Shown piece by piece: positions 53,429 through 62,444 of a DNA stretch of 64,000 bases. Origin of the DNA: Planctomycetota bacterium (GTDB lineage Bacteria > Planctomycetota > UBA11346); contig BJHQ01000013.1 in the NCBI GenBank assembly GCA_014193115.1, forward strand, positions 1 through 64,000, in the 5' to 3' direction. The position numbers and the translations under genes were made by a program. Position 1 is the first letter of the stretch, and each line of letters starts with the position of its first letter. Below the pieces are notes generated by a model. It had not been told where the DNA came from. It did not search any database and saw only the letters and a program-made list of their open reading frames with translations.

Positions 53429-54405
53429 GCGGATTCCTGCGCGTCCTGATCTATGGCTTCGCCGCCCTCGGCCTGCTGCTGCTGGCTGGCGGCCTGTCGG
53501 TGCTGTGGGCGCTGCGCCAGGGCGGCGTCATCAATCCCGCCAAGCTCCGCGCCCTGGTGCTGACCACCGAGGAGCAGACCTGGCTGGAGGAACGCAAGAA
53601 GCGCCCGCCCGAGCACGCCCCGATCCCGATCGCTCCGGCCCAAAACGTCGAAGAAATGCTCGGCCGGATCGCCGAGCTGGCCAACGCCGATCGCGCCAGC
53701 CAGCTGGTTGCCGACTTGCGCCGCACCCGGGCCAGCCTGGACGACGAACGGTTGGCAGTGGAGCGCCGCGCCGCCGAGGTCGCCCAGGCCCGGGCCGATC
53801 TCGACCGGCTGGTCGCCCGGGTCGAGGACGAACGCCGGGCGGTGGAGAAGGAACGGGCCAGCCTGGCAACCGAGCAGGGGCGCTGGGCGGCGCTCCAGGC
53901 CGATGCGACCAAGCAGGTGTCGATCATGGACGAGGTCGAGAAGACCCGGCTGCGCGAGCAAGCCCGCTTGTTCGAGCAGATGAAGGACAATGCCTGGCTG
54001 ACGTTGCGCAATTTCCCGCCCAAGGACATCGCCCGCTATCTGGCTTTGATGGAGCCGAAAAAGGCAGCGCGGCTGCTGGTGCTGGCCCAACAGGACGTCG
54101 ACCACCCGTCACTGGCGTTGGCGGTCCATCAGGAGCTCCGCCGGCTTGATCTGGACGGCCTGACCGGCGACCAGACCGCGCGCCTGGCCGGATTGTACGC
54201 TCTGATGCCGGCATCGGAGGTCGTTGCCGCCCTGGCTGGGACCAAGGTCGAGGACATCGCCGACCTGCTCCGCCGGATGGCTGCCGATGGAGTCTCGCCG
54301 AAAAAGCAGGCGGAAATCCTCAACGCGCTGCGGGCCGCAGACCCGGAGCGGGAAATCCAGGTCCAGCGGCTGCTTGCCGCCCCAGCCAAACCGGCATCAC
54401 GTTGA
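53425..54405 (+). CDS. MotE-like/MgtE-N-domain flagellar protein
   Basis: A 326-residue protein with an N-terminal membrane helix (VLIYGFAALGLLLLAGGLSV), a long coiled coil (about 80-190) and a helical C-terminal part with FPPKDIARYLALMEPKKAAR and VVAALAGTKVEDIADLLRRM. These repeats resemble the MgtE N-terminal fold seen in MotE, a chaperone of the stator protein MotB in epsilonproteobacteria and a frequent fliJ neighbour. It starts with GTG overlapping the fliJ stop. The role in stator or export function is inferred from fold and position. Confidence 0.75.
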   Translation: MSGFLRVLIYGFAALGLLLLAGGLSVLWALRQGGVINPAKLRALVLTTEEQTWLEERKKRPPEHAPIPIAPAQNVEEMLGRIAELANADRASQLVADLRRTRASLDDERLAVERRAAEVAQARADLDRLVARVEDERRAVEKERASLATEQGRWAALQADATKQVSIMDEVEKTRLREQARLFEQMKDNAWLTLRNFPPKDIARYLALMEPKKAARLLVLAQQDVDHPSLALAVHQELRRLDLDGLTGDQTARLAGLYALMPASEVVAALAGTKVEDIADLLRRMAADGVSPKKQAEILNALRAADPEREIQVQRLLAAPAKPASR

Positions 54406-54411
54406 TTCTCG

Positions 54412-54422
54412 GGTAGACTACC
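54412..54422. promoter_or_regulatory. GGTAGACTACC palindrome upstream of fliL
   Basis: An 11-bp palindrome with a single central base, 12 bp before the fliL ATG and 6 bp after the preceding stop. It is the exact core of the 17-bp palindrome in front of the fliA operon (4820-4836). Possible operator; inference. Confidence 0.4.
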
Positions 54423-54434
54423 GCAGGGAAACCC

Positions 54435-55067
54435 ATGGCAGAAGACGCGAAGGACAAAGAGAAGAAGCCGGCCGCCGATGCCAAGGCCGCCAAACCCGCA
54501 GCCGCTGCCGGCGGCGGAGTCATCGGGCCGTTGCTGGCCGGGGTCGTGCTGCTCGCACTCGGCATCGGCAGCGGTTTGTTCATCGCCTCGTTCTTCACCC
54601 CGCCGACGGTCGAGGCCGACGCCAAGGGTGAAGGTCACGGCAAGGCTGATGAGCACAAGGAAGCCGCTCACGAATCGATCCTCCACACCACCGGCGAGGT
54701 CAACCTGGGCGAGCTGCGCTCAAACGTCAGCGGCCAGGGCGGAAAACGCTACATCGTGATGAACTGCTACATGCGCATGCCGGTCGCTGTGCAGGGCCAG
54801 CTCGAGACCGAGGCCAGCGGCGGCGGCGGCCACGGTGGCGGTGGCGCCGATCCCGGAGCGAGCATCAAGCGCACCCTGCAGTCGCGTTTCGAAGAGCATC
54901 TGAAGCAGTACCAGCTCGATGAGCTGACCGCCCCGACCATCAACAAGCGCCTGGAAAAAGCCTTCGCCGACATTGCCGACCGGGAGCTGCGGATGCTGAT
55001 GCCCGAGCTGCCCAAGGAGGGCAAGATCGTCCAATCGGTCTATTTCACCGGCATCCTGGTGCAGTGA
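54435..55067 (+). CDS. fliL: Flagellar basal-body protein FliL
   Basis: A 210-residue membrane protein: Lys/Ala-rich cytoplasmic leader, a transmembrane helix at about 29-53 (VIGPLLAGVVLLALGIGSGL), then a periplasmic domain (EVNLGELRSNVSGQGGKRYI, VMNCYMRMPVAV) ending KIVQSVYFTGILVQ, the usual FliL pattern. A His/Gly-rich insert (GGGGHGGGG) interrupts the domain. FliL surrounds the stator units and raises motor torque. It is followed at once by fliM, whose start overlaps or abuts the fliL stop. Confidence 0.9.
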   Translation: MAEDAKDKEKKPAADAKAAKPAAAAGGGVIGPLLAGVVLLALGIGSGLFIASFFTPPTVEADAKGEGHGKADEHKEAAHESILHTTGEVNLGELRSNVSGQGGKRYIVMNCYMRMPVAVQGQLETEASGGGGHGGGGADPGASIKRTLQSRFEEHLKQYQLDELTAPTINKRLEKAFADIADRELRMLMPELPKEGKIVQSVYFTGILVQ

Positions 55068-55069
55068 TC

Positions 55070-56047
55070 ATGGCCGATCCTGTCGTCACTCCGGCCGAGA
55101 TGGCTGCCCTGATGTCCGCCGGCCCCGCCGCCAAAGGGCAATCCGTCGCCGATTGCGACCTGGCCAACGTCCCGCGCATCCCGGCGCCGGTCCTGGCTGG
55201 ACTGCGCCGGATGCTGGAGAGCCGGGCGCCCCTGATCGCCATCGAGCTGGCCGCGGCCCTGCGCGGCGAGGTGACCGTGCAGCTGTCGAACCTCGGCGAA
55301 CTGAACGGGGCGGTGCTGATGGGATCGGTGCCCAATCCGGCGGCCATCGCGCTGATCGAATTCAACTCCGGCCAGCCGGCACCGAGCCGCGGCCTGGCGG
55401 TATGGGATCTGAAACTGGTCTCGGCGATGATCGACCGGCTGCTCGGCGGAACGGGAAAAGCCCAGGAAAAACCGGTACCGCCGACGAATATCGAACAGCG
55501 CCTGCTCGATCGCTTGAGCACCGCCAGCATCGCGGCCATCGCCGGCGGCTTCGCCGAACTGCACCCGCTGACCATCGCCATCGCCGGCTCGGCAAGCAGC
55601 CCTGGCGCAGTGAATGCGATTCCGGCCGGCGAGTTGGCCGTGGTCGCGACCTTCACCATCGCCGCTCCGTGGACCGATCCCGGGGAATGGAAGCTGGCGA
55701 TGCCCTTGGCGGCGGTCGCCCCAGGCCTGGCGGTCCTCGCGGCCCGGACGTCCTTCACCCCTGCCGCCGCCAGCAACCTCGCCCAGCGCCAGCGGATCGA
55801 GAAGATCATCCGCGGAGCCAGCTGGCCGGTGCGGGTGGTGCTGGGCACCACGACCATCGATCTTGGCCAGATCCTGAAACTGGTGGCGGGTGACGTGCTG
55901 ATGCTCGATCAGCGCCACGACGCCCCGGTCGCCGGGTTCGTCGGCGACCGGCTGCGCATGACCGGTCGCCCGGGAAAAGTCGGCCGGCGCACCGCGGTCC
56001 AGATCGAACGGGTGATCCCAGCCGGCAGCGATGCGAACAGCCGATGA
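55070..56047 (+). CDS. fliM: Flagellar switch protein FliM (diverged)
   Basis: A 325-residue protein with a CheC-like middle (AVLMGSVPNPAAIALIEFN, DLKLVSAMIDRLLGGTGKAQ, RLLDRLSTASIAAIAGGFAE) and a C-terminal SpoA/FliN-like domain (VRVVLGTTTIDLGQILKLVA, GDVLMLDQ). The LGGTG element is the hallmark of FliM. The N-terminal EIDALL-type CheY-binding peptide is replaced by EMAALMSAG. FliM forms the C-ring and switches rotation when phospho-CheY binds. ATG 55070 lies 2 bp after the fliL stop; GTG 55064 is an alternative overlapping it. Confidence 0.88.
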   Translation: MADPVVTPAEMAALMSAGPAAKGQSVADCDLANVPRIPAPVLAGLRRMLESRAPLIAIELAAALRGEVTVQLSNLGELNGAVLMGSVPNPAAIALIEFNSGQPAPSRGLAVWDLKLVSAMIDRLLGGTGKAQEKPVPPTNIEQRLLDRLSTASIAAIAGGFAELHPLTIAIAGSASSPGAVNAIPAGELAVVATFTIAAPWTDPGEWKLAMPLAAVAPGLAVLAARTSFTPAAASNLAQRQRIEKIIRGASWPVRVVLGTTTIDLGQILKLVAGDVLMLDQRHDAPVAGFVGDRLRMTGRPGKVGRRTAVQIERVIPAGSDANSR

Positions 56048-56065
56048 ACCTGGACGCACCGGACA

Positions 56066-56304
56066 TGAACCGCCACGACGCCACGATTCCAAGAGTTCCT
56101 CGTTGGATGGCCTGCGCCCACCAGGCGCAGCCGGTGGATGCCCTGGCCGCGCGTCGCGCGTCGCGGCGCCGCGACGGTCCGTCACGATGCCGCGACGCCA
56201 AGGAAGCTCCGAGGGGAATCTGCGGCGGCTGGAAGGCCGATCGGGTGCGGATGGATGGTTCTCCAGCTTTCCACCATGTGGCGCCGTGGCGTCATGGCGG
56301 TTCC
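56066..56304. repeat. Inverted-repeat element between fliM and fliN
   Basis: Left ACCGCCACGACGCCACG and right CGTGGCGTCATGGCGGT are inverted copies with one mismatch, separated by about 200 bp that contain no gene. The arms belong to the same family as 24402-24537. The element makes up most of the 291-bp gap between fliM and fliN. Confidence 0.7.
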
Positions 56305-56338
56305 CGAGCTGCGTCATTCAGGATGAAGGAGACCAGCC

Positions 56339-56698
56339 ATGGCTGACCCCGATGCCCCTGCCGGCGGAGCGGCGCCGGAGGTCAAGCCCGCCGAGCTGGC
56401 GGACCTGTCCGCGGCTGCCCAGCCCAAGCCCGGCCCCGGCGACCTCAACCTGATCCGCGACATCCCGGTCACCTTGACCGTTGAGCTCGGCCGCACCGAA
56501 TTGCTCATTCAGGACGTGCTCGAACTGGTTCCGGGCAAAGTCATCGGCCTGGATCGGATCGCTGGCGATCCGCTCGATCTGCTGGTCAATGGCAAGCTGT
56601 TGGCCAAGGGCGAGGTGGTGGTGGTCGACGACCACTATGGGATCCGCCTGACCGCGATCATCGATCCTGCCGAGCGCCAGGCCGCCGCGGCCGGCTGA
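56339..56698 (+). CDS. fliN: Flagellar switch protein FliN
   Basis: A 119-residue protein: a Pro/Ala-rich leader (about 1-38) and a SpoA domain (IRDIPVTLTVELGRTELLIQ, ELVPGKVIGLDRIAGDPLDL, LLAKGEVVVVDDHYGIRLTA). This is the classical FliN C-ring domain. GAAGGAGA seven bases before the ATG is a strong ribosome-binding site, useful since the gene is separated from fliM by a repeat element. It closes the operon. Confidence 0.95.
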   Translation: MADPDAPAGGAAPEVKPAELADLSAAAQPKPGPGDLNLIRDIPVTLTVELGRTELLIQDVLELVPGKVIGLDRIAGDPLDLLVNGKLLAKGEVVVVDDHYGIRLTAIIDPAERQAAAAG

Positions 56699-56770
56699 GC
56701 GCACACGCAACAACACGGCGCGCGTTTCGGAGCGGCGATGCCTCATCGCCGACACGTCGGCCTCGTTGCC

Positions 56771-56960
56771 GGCTTGGCGCCGTCATCGCCGGCTTGGCGC
56801 CGTCATCGCCGGTTTGGCGCCGTCATCGCCGGCTTGGCGCCGTCATCGCCGGCTTGGCGCCGTCATCGCCGGCTTGGCGCCGTCATCGCCGGCTTGGCGC
56901 CGTCATCGCCGGCTTGGCGCCGTCATCGCCGGCTTGGCGCCGTCATCGCCGGCCAGGCGC
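56771..56960. repeat. 20-bp minisatellite, nine and a half copies
   Basis: GGCTTGGCGCCGTCATCGCC repeated nine times without spacers (one base changed in the third copy), then a diverged half copy. Twenty is not a multiple of three and frames through it are senseless, so it is non-coding. It occupies the gap of about 365 bp between fliN and the convergent thioredoxin-like gene; the rest of that gap shows nothing recognisable. Confidence 0.97.
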
Positions 56961-57063
56961 TTGTTCCGAGAGCAGTTTGGTCAGCCCGTGGCCGCTGGTT
57001 TGGACAGGGAGATGGTTCCGCGACTTCGAGCAATTCCGGCGATGTGGGCATCGCCGCACCGGA

Positions 57064-57981
57064 TCATGGCGCCGAGAGTTTCCCGTATTTGGTCCCAGGA
57101 AACCTGGCTGCGATCTGGGCCAGACCGGCTTGGCCGTCTTTGCGTTTACGCTCTTTCCCGGCGAGCAGCGTCTGGCAGCGGGTCCAGGCGTCCCGGGCGA
57201 TGAATTCATCCTTCAGGGCCGGCAGCTTGCGCAGGGCGGTCATCCGAACCTTGGCCGGCTTGAGCTCAATCGGGCTTTTCGCTCCGCATTCCGCGACCAA
57301 GGCATCGAGCAGGTCGAAGGCGTCGATGGTGTCGCCGGCCTCGACACCGGTTTTCAGGCGGGCCTGCAGCGCCGGCACCACCACAGCGCGGATCTTCGCT
57401 GCATCGGCCTTGAGCGGTGAGGTCGCCGCCCGGGCGAGCAGGCAGAATGCATCGGGGCGGCCGCGTTCGATTTGCCACCACAGGTCGGCGCTCTTCCCTT
57501 CCAGGCCGTCAACCGGAAAGCGCAAGGCGCAATCCTTCAGCGATTTGCGCAGATTTCCCAGCGGGTCGGCATAATCGATGTACACCTCGCGATCTTTTAC
57601 GTGCAGCCGCAGCTGATAGATGTTGCTGGTTCCGACCTTGAGCGGGTTGGCCGCGTCTTGAGCGACCCAGGCCCAGGTGTAGCCGTGCTCCTTGGCCCAG
57701 CCGCCCAGGTCGTCGTGGTCGGGAGTCGCGCAGACCAGCTGCACCGGAAGATGCTCGCTCTCGATCGCCTCGTACAACGCCTTGCATTTCGAGCGCATGA
57801 ATTCGGCGGCCGACGGGCAGACCCCGCAGAAGCGGACGATCAGCACGCCATAGGGCCCGGCCTCGGCCAGGGTGTGGGCACGCCCATCAATGAACCGCAA
57901 GCCAGCCAGCGGATCACCGGCGTGGAGCAGGCCGGACAGGGCGGCGGACAGGATCACGAGCATAGACTGAGGATAGGTCAT
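57064..57981 (-). CDS. Secreted thioredoxin-fold (redoxin-like) protein
   Basis: A 305-residue protein with a signal peptide (MTYPQSMLVILSAALSGLLH, cleavage near AG-DP). Residues about 28-140 follow the AhpC/TSA or TlpA fold: GVLIVRFCGVCPSAAEFMRS holds a CxxC-like GVCP site with one Cys before it (C52-x-x-C55). The remaining 160 residues are helical, possibly degenerate repeats, without known motif. It probably reduces or oxidises disulfides outside the cytoplasm. Convergent with the flagellar operon across the minisatellite. Confidence 0.75.
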   Translation of the reverse strand: MTYPQSMLVILSAALSGLLHAGDPLAGLRFIDGRAHTLAEAGPYGVLIVRFCGVCPSAAEFMRSKCKALYEAIESEHLPVQLVCATPDHDDLGGWAKEHGYTWAWVAQDAANPLKVGTSNIYQLRLHVKDREVYIDYADPLGNLRKSLKDCALRFPVDGLEGKSADLWWQIERGRPDAFCLLARAATSPLKADAAKIRAVVVPALQARLKTGVEAGDTIDAFDLLDALVAECGAKSPIELKPAKVRMTALRKLPALKDEFIARDAWTRCQTLLAGKERKRKDGQAGLAQIAARFPGTKYGKLSAP

Positions 57982-58045
57982 GCCGAGATCTATTCCAGCG
58001 ATTTGATCACGTATTCCACTGGCGATGGTCTCCGCTCCGGCGTGG

Positions 58046-61000
58046 TCACGGAGCCGGTTCGCCGAGCGCCAGGCGCAGGCCGCGGCTGAGCGAGACCAGG
58101 CGGGGTTCGTGCTCGCGCCGGCTGGTGGTCGCGAAGCGTTCGGGCTGGCGGTCGGCGAAGCTGCCGCCGCAGGCGGTACGGCGCGGATGACCGGGTTCCG
58201 CAGCGATCATCTCGGCCACTGATCCGGCCAGGCCAAGCACGCCTTGCACGCTGCGGTCCTCGCCGTGGCTGCCCACCGGCACCGGCCCGGTGCTGCGGCC
58301 ACGATCCGCGGTCAGCGCGGAATGGCAGAAACCGAGATCGGCGGCATCGCCCCAGGGATAGGTTCGGCCGTCGCCGCCCTGGGCGGCGAGCTGCCATTCC
58401 AGCAACGTGGGCAGCCGCCACGGCAAGCGATCGCGGTCCCGGCGCCAGGCCACATAGGCATCGGCGTCTTCGGCGCTGATGCCGGCGACCGGGCAGCGCG
58501 GGTCGATCTTGACCACCAGCTCCTTCTGCCGATCGCGCAGGCCCATTTCCAGGCGGAACGGCGTTTTGAAGCGGTTCCACGGGGCGAAGGAATCTTGCAG
58601 CCAGATCGGCTCATCGGCGTCCAGCGAGTCGCGCGGCGCCAGCACGATGGTTCCCGCCGCCCGCTCGGCCGCATGGCGTTCAAGGGTCTTCGGATCATTG
58701 AGGAAGGCCAGCCATTCGCCGCAGGTCACTTCGTGGATGGCGAGGGCGAACGCGGCCACCACCGGACCGGCGCTACGGCCATCCGGGCCGAACACCCGGC
58801 CCGCCGGGATCCAGGCGACACCGGGCGGCAGGGCCGGCGGCGGCGGCAAGTTCAGCTCGTAGTCCGCCCCGCGCCGGTCGAAGCGCCGGACGCATACTGA
58901 GCGCCCACCTGGGCCGGCGGTCTCGACCAGCCAGCGGCCGACCGGGATCGAGGCCGACCCACCTGGGGCGAGCGTGACGGGATCGCCGGTTGGTTCCAAT
59001 CGGCGATCCGCTTGTGGCGCCAGGCGGGTCAGCCGCACCGGCGAGGCATCAGCCGCGGCGCGGACCGTGGTCAACCCGGACAGGATCGTCGCCATGGACT
59101 GGTCCGCGGGATTGGCGAAGGCCTTGGCCTGGGCCTCGGCGGCTGCGACCTGGGCGACATCGCCGGCGGCCTCGGCCTCACGCAGCCGGTCAAGGTGATA
59201 GGACGCGAGATCGGCCCGGACTGGCGGATGGTCGGGTGCCACCGCCAGGGCCTGTTGCAGGTCGGCGATGCCCTCGGCCAGGGCGTGGGCGCGCTTGGCC
59301 TGGTGGAGCGAGCGGTCGAGCTCGGCCCGCTGCAGTTCGGCCCGCACCACCGGTTCACCGGATTCCACCAGCTTCGCTTGGAGATCGCGGATCGTCCCGT
59401 CAAGCACCTGGATTTCCTCGGCTTCCTCTGCGGCCTGGGTCAGCCAGGTCGCAGCCTGGTGGCGCAGGCCGTCGGCGGCGTCGGCGCGTTCCTTGGCGAT
59501 CGCCGCCGCGGCCACCAGGGCCACCGCGGGCAATCCAGGATGCAGCGGATCGATGCCCAGCGCCCGGTCATAGGATTCCTGCGCTTCGCGGCCGTGGCCG
59601 GCAGCAGCCGCGGTGCGGGCATCGGTCAGCGCCGCATCGGCTCGGCTGCGGCGTTCACGGGAAGCTGCTTCCTGCTGGGCGGCGCGCTCCTTGGCCAAGG
59701 CGGTCTGGCGCTCTTGCTCGCGGCGTTGTTCGACCACCCGGGTCCAGGCGAGCAACCGGCCCTGGCCGACCGGATCGACCACCAAGGCCACTGATTTTGC
59801 CTGGTGCAGGATTGCACTGTCGAGATCGCCAGCGGTTTCGGCGGCAAGGGCCGCGGCGGTATGCTTGGCGGCCTCGTCGGCCCGCTGCTTTTCCGTGGCA
59901 TCCCGGCGCAACTCGGCCAGCCGGGCGGCCACCGCAAGCTTGGCCTCGATGATCTTGCCGGTGGTCGGGGCGAGCTGCTGGGCCTGGGCGTAGAGGTCCT
60001 GGGCCGCCACCAAGTCGGCTTCGCCGCCCAGAGCGACCCTGGCCGCCGCCTGACTGGCGAGCTCGTCGGCCCTGAGCCGATCGGCCTCGCCGCGCCGCCG
60101 GTCGTTGATCGTCTTGATCAGGCCTTCGAGCCGGACGATGTTGCCGATGGCGACCGGATGTCCGGGGCGCAGGCCGAGGATCCGGTCGTAGCGCTGGTTG
60201 GCTTCGCGCAGGGCTTTTGCCGCAGCTTCCAGATCGCTGACGTTGGCGGCCAGTTCCAGCGCCCCGGCCTCGGCGCGCAGGGCCGCCACCGCCTGGTCGG
60301 CGGCAAGCTCGGCCCGCCACCACAGCAGGCTGCCTCCGGCCAGGGCGGCCAGGGCCGCGGCGGCGACCGCCCACATCAGCACCCGGTGCTTGCGCAGGAG
60401 CCGGGAGGTGGCCTCCCAGGGTGACTCGCGATGGGCGCTGACCGCCAGGCCGGCCAGGAAATTCCGCAGATCCCCGGCGAGGGCTTCGACCGATTGGTAG
60501 CGGTCGCGCTGATGCAGCGCCATCGCCTTGGCGGCGATGGCGGCCAGGGCCCGCGGGGCTTTTGCGCCGAACGGATGGCTGGTGATCGGCTGCAATTTTC
60601 CAGTCGCGACCTGTTCGAGGGTGCGGTTGACATCGCCGCGGATGTAAGGTGAGGCCCCAGACAGGATCTCGTACAGGATCACGCCGAGGGCATACACGTC
60701 GCTGCGCCGGTCGACCCGTTCCTGCTCGCCGCGGGCCTGCTCCGGACTCATGTAGGCCGGAGTGCCGACGGCATAGCCGGCGACCGTGCGGTAGGCGTCC
60801 TGGCCGCCATCGGGCAGCGATCGGAAGCTGGTCACAGGGGCAGAGGGGGTCTGCGCCGCCAGCGTGGCGACAGTCGATGAAGCCGTGGATGACCGCTTGC
60901 CGCCAGAGGGCAAGACCTTGGCCAGACCCCAGTCCATCACCAGCACTTCACCGTAATGGCCGACCATGATGTTGCGCGGCTTGAGATCGCGGTGGATCAC

Positions 61001-61582
61001 GTCGCGGCTGTGGGCGAAGGCGATGGTGTCGCAAATTTTGAGGAACAAATGCAGCAGATCGAAGCGGTGGTTCGGCGCGCCTGATCGGCCCTTCAGATGT
61101 TCGGCCAGGGACAGTCCCTCGACCCGCTTCATGGTGTAGACCACCGTGCCGTCATCGAGGATGTCGAAATCATGGACCGGGACGATCCCCGGGTGTTCGA
61201 GCTGGGCAGTGACCTGGACCTCGTGGATGAAGCGGCTTACATCATCGGCCACGCAGTCGGAGCCGCGCAGCGTCTTCAAGGCGATATGCCGGCGGGTGTC
61301 GCGATCGAGGATCGAATAGACCACGCCCTGGGCGCCTTCGCCCAGGACCTTGTCGAAGGAGAAGCGCGAACCGCCGCTGGTTTCGGTGGTCGATGGCCGC
61401 CATTGGTCGAGCTTGCGCGACATCTCCTCGGCATTGCTGACGCCGCGCAGCCGCTCCATCGCCAAGGCCCGCGAACCGGTCAGCCGGGTGGTGCCGATGC
61501 CGACCTTGGGCGTTTGCGGCGGGGTCGGCGCCGGCGGTGTGGCCGAGGTCTGACCGACGAAATGCGGAGTGGGATCACCCAT
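58046..61582 (-). CDS. Ser/Thr protein kinase fused to a formylglycine-generating-enzyme-like domain
   Basis: An 1178-residue membrane protein. The kinase domain (about 72-380) has LGEGAQGVVYSILD, HRDLKPRNIMVG, MDWGLAKVL and GTPAYMSPEQARG. A membrane helix at about 400-420 (LMWAVAAAALAALAGGSLLW) leads to 450 residues of Ala-rich helical, TPR-like sequence (RYDRILGLRPGHPVAIGNIV and similar). The C-terminal 260 residues match the FGE-sulfatase fold: PVAGISAEDADAYVAWRRDR, LPTLLEWQLAAQGG, YPWGD and TACGGSFADRQPER. The Cys pair of true FGE is not evident, so it is probably a binding domain. Typical planctomycete architecture. It is 14 bp downstream of the gene at 61597. Confidence 0.92.
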   Translation of the reverse strand: MGDPTPHFVGQTSATPPAPTPPQTPKVGIGTTRLTGSRALAMERLRGVSNAEEMSRKLDQWRPSTTETSGGSRFSFDKVLGEGAQGVVYSILDRDTRRHIALKTLRGSDCVADDVSRFIHEVQVTAQLEHPGIVPVHDFDILDDGTVVYTMKRVEGLSLAEHLKGRSGAPNHRFDLLHLFLKICDTIAFAHSRDVIHRDLKPRNIMVGHYGEVLVMDWGLAKVLPSGGKRSSTASSTVATLAAQTPSAPVTSFRSLPDGGQDAYRTVAGYAVGTPAYMSPEQARGEQERVDRRSDVYALGVILYEILSGASPYIRGDVNRTLEQVATGKLQPITSHPFGAKAPRALAAIAAKAMALHQRDRYQSVEALAGDLRNFLAGLAVSAHRESPWEATSRLLRKHRVLMWAVAAAALAALAGGSLLWWRAELAADQAVAALRAEAGALELAANVSDLEAAAKALREANQRYDRILGLRPGHPVAIGNIVRLEGLIKTINDRRRGEADRLRADELASQAAARVALGGEADLVAAQDLYAQAQQLAPTTGKIIEAKLAVAARLAELRRDATEKQRADEAAKHTAAALAAETAGDLDSAILHQAKSVALVVDPVGQGRLLAWTRVVEQRREQERQTALAKERAAQQEAASRERRSRADAALTDARTAAAAGHGREAQESYDRALGIDPLHPGLPAVALVAAAAIAKERADAADGLRHQAATWLTQAAEEAEEIQVLDGTIRDLQAKLVESGEPVVRAELQRAELDRSLHQAKRAHALAEGIADLQQALAVAPDHPPVRADLASYHLDRLREAEAAGDVAQVAAAEAQAKAFANPADQSMATILSGLTTVRAAADASPVRLTRLAPQADRRLEPTGDPVTLAPGGSASIPVGRWLVETAGPGGRSVCVRRFDRRGADYELNLPPPPALPPGVAWIPAGRVFGPDGRSAGPVVAAFALAIHEVTCGEWLAFLNDPKTLERHAAERAAGTIVLAPRDSLDADEPIWLQDSFAPWNRFKTPFRLEMGLRDRQKELVVKIDPRCPVAGISAEDADAYVAWRRDRDRLPWRLPTLLEWQLAAQGGDGRTYPWGDAADLGFCHSALTADRGRSTGPVPVGSHGEDRSVQGVLGLAGSVAEMIAAEPGHPRRTACGGSFADRQPERFATTSRREHEPRLVSLSRGLRLALGEPAP

Positions 61583-61596
61583 CGTTCAGACCAAGT

Positions 61597-62172
61597 TCAC
61601 AGGCCGGCGAGGACCACGGTACTCACCGCATCCAGTGCCACGCCGCGCAAGGCGACCGCCGACACCCAGGTATACCCGGGGGGAGCCGGCTGGCCGGCCG
61701 CGATCTGAAGGCGGTAGATGAGCAGGAAGCAGCTGCGCAGTTCCTGGAGCGAATCGTCTTGGCCATAGCCGATCAGTTCGATGCCACCCTGGGCGAGGCC
61801 GCCTCCGATGAGGGCCAGCCCGCCGGTCCTGGCGAGGGTCTTCAACGCCGGCAGGCGCCCGCCGAAGCGTTCGACCTCGGGCGGAACGGCGGCGCAATGG
61901 ACCGCCACGCCATCCTCGCTGATCAGCAGATCACCGCTTTTCTCCGTCCCGGGGCGACGGATCACCAGTCCGATGCGGACTTCTTTGGTGTCGATGTCCT
62001 GGCGGATGGCGCTGGGCGCCGCGAACCACGATTCGTGGGACAGCGAATCGAGCACCACCAGATCGACCTTTGGGGTGAAGCCGGGAACGCGGAACAGTTC
62101 GCGTCGCGGCATGGCCAGGACCAGGGGTTCTTCGTGGGCTGCGCTCGGGACGGGGGATGCTTCCTGGGTCAT
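61597..62172 (-). CDS. Conserved-looking hypothetical protein upstream of the kinase-FGE gene
   Basis: A 191-residue soluble protein with mixed alpha/beta character (EPLVLAMPRRELFRVPGFTP, KEVRIGLVIRRPGTEKSGDL, SLQELRSCFLLIYRLQIAAG). I do not recognise a family. No signal peptide or membrane helix. Start set at ATG 62172; an in-frame GTG at 62187 is an alternative. Only 14 bp separate it from the kinase start, so the two probably share a transcript and perhaps a signalling role. Confidence 0.65.
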   Translation of the reverse strand: MTQEASPVPSAAHEEPLVLAMPRRELFRVPGFTPKVDLVVLDSLSHESWFAAPSAIRQDIDTKEVRIGLVIRRPGTEKSGDLLISEDGVAVHCAAVPPEVERFGGRLPALKTLARTGGLALIGGGLAQGGIELIGYGQDDSLQELRSCFLLIYRLQIAAGQPAPPGYTWVSAVALRGVALDAVSTVVLAGL

Positions 62173-62249
62173 GGCGGCGAGTTCCACGTCTGGAAACTAC
62201 CTCCATTCGACCGCGGCGCCAAGTCCGCCCCCGGTGTCCGGGAAGCTGC

Positions 62250-62408
62250 GGAGCGCAGCCAGCGGGCTCCGGAGCGCCGCACTCCGTGCGGCCGGTGGCA
62301 TGGTGTCCGCGATGTGGTGGAGCGCAGCCAGCGGGCCCCCGGAGCGCCGCATTCAGTGCGGCCGGTGGCATGGTGTCCGCGATGCGGTGGAGCTCAGCCA
62401 GCGGGCCG
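62250..62408. repeat. 70-bp tandem repeat with shared hairpin core
   Basis: Two 70-bp units (62250-62319, 62320-62389) and a partial third. Each contains GGAGCGCCGCACTCCGTGCG followed by GCC (second copy slightly changed), the same hairpin core as in the 103-bp array at 27119-27382. It fills most of the divergent gap between the hypothetical gene and the permease gene. Confidence 0.9.
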
Positions 62409-62444
62409 GGGTTGGGCCGTGCCGCAGATGCATAGGTTCCGGCC

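Noticed and set aside
56771-56960. CRISPR array
   Set aside because: Repeats are contiguous with no unique spacers and there are no cas genes. The same holds for the 103-bp and 70-bp arrays.
56738-57574. Open frames with regular WRRHRRLGAVIAG-type peptide repeats
   Set aside because: They come from a 20-bp DNA repeat that shifts frame every unit; no start signal or homologue pattern, so non-coding.
58046-58700. A functional formylglycine-generating sulfatase activator
   Set aside because: The fold matches but the active-site Cys pair is not evident in the C-terminal segment, and it is fused to a kinase; a binding role is likelier.
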